From JBEKTY01 sp049515555 (GTDB taxonomy: Bacteria; Planctomycetota; Planctomycetia; Pirellulales; Thermoguttaceae), in NCBI GenBank assembly GCA_049515555.1, contig JBEKTY010000246.1:1-9354 (forward strand): a DNA stretch of 9,354 bases, given 5' to 3'. Under the pieces are notes generated by a model. It searched no databases, was not told the origin of the DNA, and saw only the letters and a list, made by a program, of their open reading frames with translations. Shown here one piece after another: positions 5,971 through 9,354 of this stretch. Within the stretch, counting starts at the first letter, position 1, and each line of letters opens with the position of its first letter. A program made the translations under genes and the position numbers.

Positions 5971-5988
5971 GGATGACCGGAGTCATCC
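5971..5988 (-). promoter_or_regulatory. 5'-end hairpin of the dnaG mRNA with UCCG tetraloop
   Basis: GGATGAC and GTCATCC form a 7-bp stem. Read on the minus strand the loop is TCCG closed by C-G, which is an unusually stable UNCG tetraloop; on the plus strand it is CGGA. It starts about five bases from the transcript 5' end predicted from the -10 box. Stems in that position are known to protect mRNAs from 5'-end-dependent decay. The protective role is an inference. Confidence 0.55.
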
Positions 5989-5999
5989 ACGGCGGTCAG

Positions 6000-6028
6000 A
6001 TTATAGCCCGGCGGGCAAATCGGGTCAA
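6000..6028 (-). promoter_or_regulatory. sigma-70 promoter for dnaG-rpoD (TTGACC-N17-TATAAT)
   Basis: On the minus strand TTGACC (6028-6023) is separated by exactly 17 bases from TATAAT (6005-6000). That is five of six and six of six matches to consensus with optimal spacing. The predicted start of transcription is near 5993, leaving a leader of about 118 bases before dnaG. The -35 box contains the TGA stop codon (6027-6025) of the upstream flippase gene. The box would be read by the sigma factor encoded in the same operon, so autoregulation of rpoD through its own promoter is plausible. Confidence 0.75.
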
Positions 6029-7080
6029 GAACGCAAATCTCCCTCTTCCGCCTCCTCATCGTGCATCACTTCGGCGACTTCGCGGCGGCCGCCCAGGAAG
6101 TAGTACACCACCCCGACGGGCGCGATCAGGATCGAGCCTAGCCGGTAGGTCAGGGCCAGGATCAGGCCCTGCTGGTTGGCCGTGGCGACGGCCGCGGCAC
6201 CCTCCAAGAGGTTGGCCTTTAGCCATGCAATTCGATAAAGAAACACTACGCCCGTTTCCATCGGGCCGGCGGGAAGCGGAATCGTGCTAAGAATGCCGCT
6301 GACCGAGTAGATCGAGAGGTAATCCATCCAGGGGACATCCGTGAACCGCAAGCCCCGCGCGAAGCTGAGCACCGCCAGTGCCAGCAAGCCATGCACCGGT
6401 ACGGTGAGCAGGCAGCTCAGCACGAGCACGAACCGGTCGCTGCGGTAGATCCGCAGGGCCACCAGCAGGCTATCGACCGCGGGCCCAATCTTGGGGCTCC
6501 GCGCCAGCGCGATCAACCATCGGCCTTCCAACACGCCTGGTATCAAAAGGATTACGATTCCCACGGTACTGACGGCAGTCACGGCCAGCACAGCCGTCCG
6601 GACGACATGCACTTGGGGGTTCGCCGAGGTCCAAAAACCGTTCAGCAGAACGCCCCCGCTGGCCACCAGGAACAGAACGTACAGCCCGACAATTCGGTCC
6701 ACGACCACCGAGGCCAAGGCCTTGGCGCGGTTGCCGGGCCGTTCCCGGGCCAGCATCACGGCCTTCAGCAGATCGCCCCCGACGATCCCCATGGGGGCCA
6801 GATTGAACAGGTAGCCGAGGAAGCCGATCCGCAGGCCGTCACGCAGGGGAAACTCGATCCCCACGGCCCGCACTAAATAGCACCACCGCAGGAGCGTGAA
6901 CAGGATCGCGACCAGGACGAGCACCAGGCCAATGCCCAGCAGGTCCCACCGCTTGGGCTGGGCCAGCATCTCGAAGAAGGCTTTTCTCTGGTCCTCACCC
7001 TTGATCGCCGACCAGAAGAGCCAGCCGATAATGAGCAGCGAGATGCTGATTTTTGCCAGCGTGATCAGGAATTTCTTCAA
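6025..7080 (-). CDS. flippase-like integral membrane protein (lysylphosphatidylglycerol synthase TM-domain / UPF0104 family)
   Basis: The 351-residue protein has about eight hydrophobic segments (roughly 5-25, 47-67, 84-104, 125-147, 160-182, 216-240, 255-275, 305-330). The family signature is visible in three parts: LRDGLRIGFLGYLFNLAP (79-96), GGDLLKAVML (101-110) and ASVVVDRIVGLYVL (123-136), with PLPAGPMETGVVF (268-280) in the second half. Members resemble the flippase part of MprF and lie in the inner membrane. They are thought to move lipids or lipid-linked molecules, but the substrate of this one is unknown. No synthetase domain is attached, as in COG0392 proteins. The C-terminus is acidic (DEEAEEGD). 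The start is TTG (7080), as there is no in-frame ATG nearby and MKKFLITLAKISISLLIIGW is a natural first membrane helix. The ribosome site is weak, so the start is the least certain part. Confidence 0.85.
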   Translation of the reverse strand: MKKFLITLAKISISLLIIGWLFWSAIKGEDQRKAFFEMLAQPKRWDLLGIGLVLVLVAILFTLLRWCYLVRAVGIEFPLRDGLRIGFLGYLFNLAPMGIVGGDLLKAVMLARERPGNRAKALASVVVDRIVGLYVLFLVASGGVLLNGFWTSANPQVHVVRTAVLAVTAVSTVGIVILLIPGVLEGRWLIALARSPKIGPAVDSLLVALRIYRSDRFVLVLSCLLTVPVHGLLALAVLSFARGLRFTDVPWMDYLSIYSVSGILSTIPLPAGPMETGVVFLYRIAWLKANLLEGAAAVATANQQGLILALTYRLGSILIAPVGVVYYFLGGRREVAEVMHDEEAEEGDLRS

Positions 7081-7163
7081 GAGACTTGCCCTATCCGCTC
7101 TCCAACGATCCGTGGAATGCCCAAAGATACCACAACGGCTGCGGGGGGGCGAGGGGTAGGACA

Positions 7164-7233
7164 GGCGGAAGGATGAAGGATGAAGGATGAAGGATGAGGG
7201 CGGAAGGCGGAAGGCGGAGGGCGGAAGGATGAA
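7164..7233. repeat. ten 7-bp tandem units of two kinds (GGATGAA and GGCGGAA)
   Basis: The array reads GGCGGAA, GGATGAA three times, GGATGAG, GGCGGAA twice, GGCGGAG, GGCGGAA, GGATGAA in perfect 7-base register. The units share GG..GA(A/G) and differ at the central two bases, AT or CG. The array lies between divergent genes, about 85 bases upstream of the flippase start. The block pattern suggests expansion of two unit types rather than random low complexity. Confidence 0.8.
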
Positions 7234-7239
7234 GACGGG

Positions 7240-7265
7240 AATAGCCGGCGGCTAACCGCCGCCGG
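7240..7265 (+). repeat. AATAGCC-palindrome repeat, GC variant
   Basis: AATAGCC (7240-7246) leads into CGGCGG-CTAA-CCGCCG (7246-7261). The leader is the same as in the repeats at 797 and 953-959, but the palindrome differs. It directly follows the heptamer array. It has no T-run in either direction, so it is not a terminator. Confidence 0.5.
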
Positions 7266-7362
7266 AGGGCAGAGGGCAAGAGCTGCGGCAGGCTGGGGGG
7301 AATGGCCAAAGACTGCCGGCGGTTCCCGCCCCCGCTCACCGCGTTTGCAAGCCGCCGAACTT

Positions 7363-7475
7363 CCGTTTAATCCGGTTGTAACGGTTCTTCCGTGCCGGAC
7401 AGTTGCAATGTTACGGTTCTAACGGATTTGTCGATGATTTGCGTGGGACCGGTTATCGGCGTTTTGACCGGTTTT
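7363..7475 (+). promoter_or_regulatory. operator-like repeat cluster upstream of the efflux gene
   Basis: This less GC-rich stretch, 80-190 bases before the efflux start, contains paired direct repeats. TWACGGTTCT occurs at 7379-7388 and 7411-7420, 32 bases apart. GACCGGTTWT occurs at 7447-7456 and 7466-7475, 19 bases apart. CCGTT/AACGG (7363-7367, 7380-7384) forms an inverted pair. Spacings near whole helical turns suit a bound regulator. I see no convincing -35/-10 pair, so the exact promoter is not placed. Confidence 0.35.
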
Positions 7476-7542
7476 CCAGTTCTACCTGGTCTGAGCAATT
7501 TGTGGATTGTGCCGATTGGTGGACCGCCAGTCCCGCGACGAG

Positions 7543-7548
7543 AAGGAG
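7543..7548 (+). promoter_or_regulatory. ribosome binding site fixing the efflux gene start
   Basis: AAGGAG lies six bases before the ATG at 7555. It supports that start over an in-frame TTG at 7507, which would place 16 extra residues ahead of the signal peptide. Confidence 0.8.
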
Positions 7549-7554
7549 CGAAAC

Positions 7555-9240
7555 ATGTGTCGGTTGTTTCCACGGTGGCTGATTGCTGGAGCGGCTTGTG
7601 CAATAGTGCTCGGTTTGAGTGGCTGTTCGGGGATACACGACTACGTGCACAGCGGTTTCAAGGTCGGGCCCAACTACACCCCGCCGGCAGCCTCGGTGGC
7701 GGAGCGCTGGATCGACACCGCCGACGCCCGCGTGCGGCGGGAATCGGCCGACCTGTGCCGCTGGTGGACGGTCTTCAGCGACCCCGTGCTGGACGGCCTG
7801 ATCTGCGACGCCTATCGGCAGAACCTGACCTTGAAACAGGCCGGGTGCCGGGTTTTGGAGGCGCGGGCCCAGTTGGCCTTCGCCCGCGGCAACATCTTCC
7901 CGCAGACGCAAGACGCCACCGGGTCCTACGACCGCATCGGCACGGCCGCCAGCGGCCCGGTGCCTGGCACGCACTTTGACAGTTGGAACAGTGGATTCAA
8001 CCTGTCGTGGGAGATCGATTTCTGGGGCCGGCTGCGGCGGGCAATCACCGCGGCCGACGACCAGGTGCAGTTCTCCGTCGAGGACTACGACGCCACCCTG
8101 GTCACGCTGCTGGGCGACGTGGCCAGCAACTACGTCACCGCCCGCCAGGCCCAGGAGCGAATCGACCTGACGAAGAAGAACGTCGAGCTACAGCGGGGGA
8201 TTCTGAACATTACCAAGGCCCGCTTGGAGGTCGGCCGGGTGGGCGAGCTGGACGTGGACCAGGCCGAAACCACGATGGAGCAAACCGCGGCCCAAATTCC
8301 CGCCCTGGAGATCAACCTGCGGCAGGCGGAGAACCAGTTGTGCATCTTGCTGGGGATGCCGCCGGCCGACCTGCGGGCCCGGCTGGGCGTGCGGGCGATC
8401 CCCACCGCGCCGCCGGAAGTGGCCGTGGGCATGCCCGCCGATCTGCTCACGCGCCGCCCCGACGTGCGGCGGGCAGAGCGCGCCGCCGCCGCCCAGGCCG
8501 AGCAGATCGGCATTGCCCAGGCCCTGTTCTACCCCATCATGCAGATCAACGGCAACATGGGCTACAGCGCCCAGAACTTCGCGGACCTGTTCAAGAGCTC
8601 GGCCTTCAACGGCAGCGTCGGGCCGTCGTTCCAGTGGAACATTCTCAACTACGGCCGGATCCTCGCCAACGTCAAGCTCCAGGATCAGAAGTTCCGCGAG
8701 CAGGTGCTGGCCTACCAGCAGCAGGTGCTCCAGGCGGCCGACGAGACGGAAAACGGCGTCGTCACCTTCCTCCAGGCGCAACAGCAGACCAAGGACGCGC
8801 ATGCGGCCGTGATCGCCGCCCAGAAGGCGATGGACATCGTCATCGCCCAGTACAAGGTGGGAACGGTCGATTTCAACCGCGTGGCGACCATCGAGCAGAC
8901 GCTGGTCCAGGTGCAAGACCTGGAGGCCCAGTCGCGGGGCCTGATCGCCACCGGCCTGATCCAGGTGTACCGGGCCCTGGGCGGCGGCTGGCAGATCCGC
9001 CTGCAACAGGGGGAAGGGTCGGGACTGGTCCAGCCTCCGCAGGTCCCGGGGGCGGCGGAGCACCTGCCCGCCCCCACCCCCGTGCCGATCCCCGCACCGA
9101 TGGGCGAGCACGGGCCCCTTCCGCCCGTGAACCTGCCCAAAGCCCCGGTCCCCGATAAGGACGGCCATTACCAGCCGAAGCCCCTGCCCGAGTCGCTCGA
9201 TCGCGGCTACGCCATGGTCAATCCCGGCCTTTCCAAGTGA
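7555..9240 (+). CDS. NodT/TolC-family outer-membrane efflux lipoprotein
   Basis: The 561-residue product is the outer-membrane channel of a tripartite efflux system, expected to work with an inner-membrane pump and a periplasmic adaptor. A lipoprotein signal peptide (1-23) ends in the lipobox LSGC, with Cys24 as the lipidated residue. VGPNYTPP (37-44) is the NodT-family opening. Two outer-membrane efflux repeats follow (about 75-270 and 290-475), with SWEIDFWGRLRR (151-162), GMPADLLTRRPDVRRAE (292-308) and the usual end YRALGGGW (472-479). The last 82 residues are an added tail, rich in proline between about 493 and 545, that ordinary members lack or have much shorter. Neither pump nor adaptor is visible, but the window ends 114 bases later. 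Export substrate cannot be told from sequence. Upstream operator-like repeats suggest regulated expression. Confidence 0.93.
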   Translation: MCRLFPRWLIAGAACAIVLGLSGCSGIHDYVHSGFKVGPNYTPPAASVAERWIDTADARVRRESADLCRWWTVFSDPVLDGLICDAYRQNLTLKQAGCRVLEARAQLAFARGNIFPQTQDATGSYDRIGTAASGPVPGTHFDSWNSGFNLSWEIDFWGRLRRAITAADDQVQFSVEDYDATLVTLLGDVASNYVTARQAQERIDLTKKNVELQRGILNITKARLEVGRVGELDVDQAETTMEQTAAQIPALEINLRQAENQLCILLGMPPADLRARLGVRAIPTAPPEVAVGMPADLLTRRPDVRRAERAAAAQAEQIGIAQALFYPIMQINGNMGYSAQNFADLFKSSAFNGSVGPSFQWNILNYGRILANVKLQDQKFREQVLAYQQQVLQAADETENGVVTFLQAQQQTKDAHAAVIAAQKAMDIVIAQYKVGTVDFNRVATIEQTLVQVQDLEAQSRGLIATGLIQVYRALGGGWQIRLQQGEGSGLVQPPQVPGAAEHLPAPTPVPIPAPMGEHGPLPPVNLPKAPVPDKDGHYQPKPLPESLDRGYAMVNPGLSK

Positions 9241-9245
9241 TTGCG

Positions 9246-9286
9246 GCGCGCGGGGTGCCCCCGCGCGCTGGCCCACCAGAGGGCCA
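9246..9286 (+). terminator. GC-rich hairpins after the efflux gene, possible terminator
   Basis: A perfect 10-bp stem, GCGCGCGGGG/CCCCGCGCGC (9246-9255, 9259-9268), with a three-base loop lies five bases past the stop codon. A 6-bp stem, TGGCCC/GGGCCA (9269-9274, 9281-9286), follows. There is no T-run, so this is not a classical intrinsic terminator. It may stabilise the mRNA 3' end or pause polymerase. Confidence 0.4.
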
Positions 9287-9328
9287 ACCCCACCGCGCGC
9301 TACACTAGAGGAAACACAACCCCAGGCA

Positions 9329-9350
9329 CCCCCCCCACCCCCGCCCCCCC
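9329..9350. other. C-rich tail at the window end
   Basis: Runs of eight, five and seven C residues, broken only by A9337 and G9343, end the window before AAAA. Nothing else in the window is so biased. It could be genuine low-complexity spacer, or an assembly-edge artefact, since poly-G reads on the other strand are a known error of two-colour sequencing. Confidence 0.4.
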
Positions 9351-9354
9351 AAAA

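Noticed and set aside
7164..7233. CRISPR-like array
   Set aside because: Units are 7 bp and contiguous, with no spacers and no cas genes nearby.

Overview
The window carries five confident genes on a GC-rich chromosome segment. Four lie on the minus strand: a C4 zinc-ribbon coiled-coil protein, the housekeeping sigma factor RpoD, DNA primase DnaG and a flippase-like membrane protein. One lies on the plus strand, a NodT/TolC-type outer-membrane efflux lipoprotein. The most likely source is a planctomycete or related PVC bacterium. The reasons are the dnaG-rpoD pair lacking rpsU, the nearby COG1579 zinc-ribbon gene, GTG and TTG starts, and intergenic spacers full of short palindromes and heptamer repeats. 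This placement is inferred from style; no rRNA marker is present.

Layout. Positions 1-1017 hold no confident protein gene. There is a possible truncated gene end at 1-108. Next comes a minus-strand stretch (about 232-572) of nested stems, two hairpins with GCGA loops and an intrinsic terminator, which looks like an unclassified structured RNA. A cluster of dispersed palindromic repeats follows (797-979). Positions 1018-1737 are the zinc-ribbon gene. The 378-base spacer 1738-2115 holds repeats and a clear minus-strand terminator (1883-1913) that ends the rpoD transcript. rpoD (2116-3789) and dnaG (3950-5875) form the core of the macromolecular-synthesis operon. A near-consensus promoter (TTGACC-N17-TATAAT, 6000-6028) drives dnaG, with its -35 box lying over the stop codon of the upstream flippase gene. 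The flippase-like gene is at 6025-7080. The spacer 7081-7554 carries ten 7-bp tandem units, a palindrome and paired operator-like repeats in front of the efflux gene (7555-9240). The final 114 bases hold a GC-rich hairpin and a C-rich tail.

How it works together. DnaG lays primers for replication and RpoD directs housekeeping transcription. Their coupling in one transcript is ancient, and here it seems to start from a dedicated promoter with a stable hairpin close to the mRNA 5' end. The zinc-ribbon gene lies beyond the rpoD terminator and is probably transcribed on its own. The flippase and efflux genes are divergent and share the repeat-rich spacer. The efflux gene has no RND pump or adaptor partner in view, although the window ends just after it.

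The most interesting unexplained object is the minus-strand structured element at 232-572. Several independent features favour an RNA read from the minus strand over a symmetric DNA palindrome.
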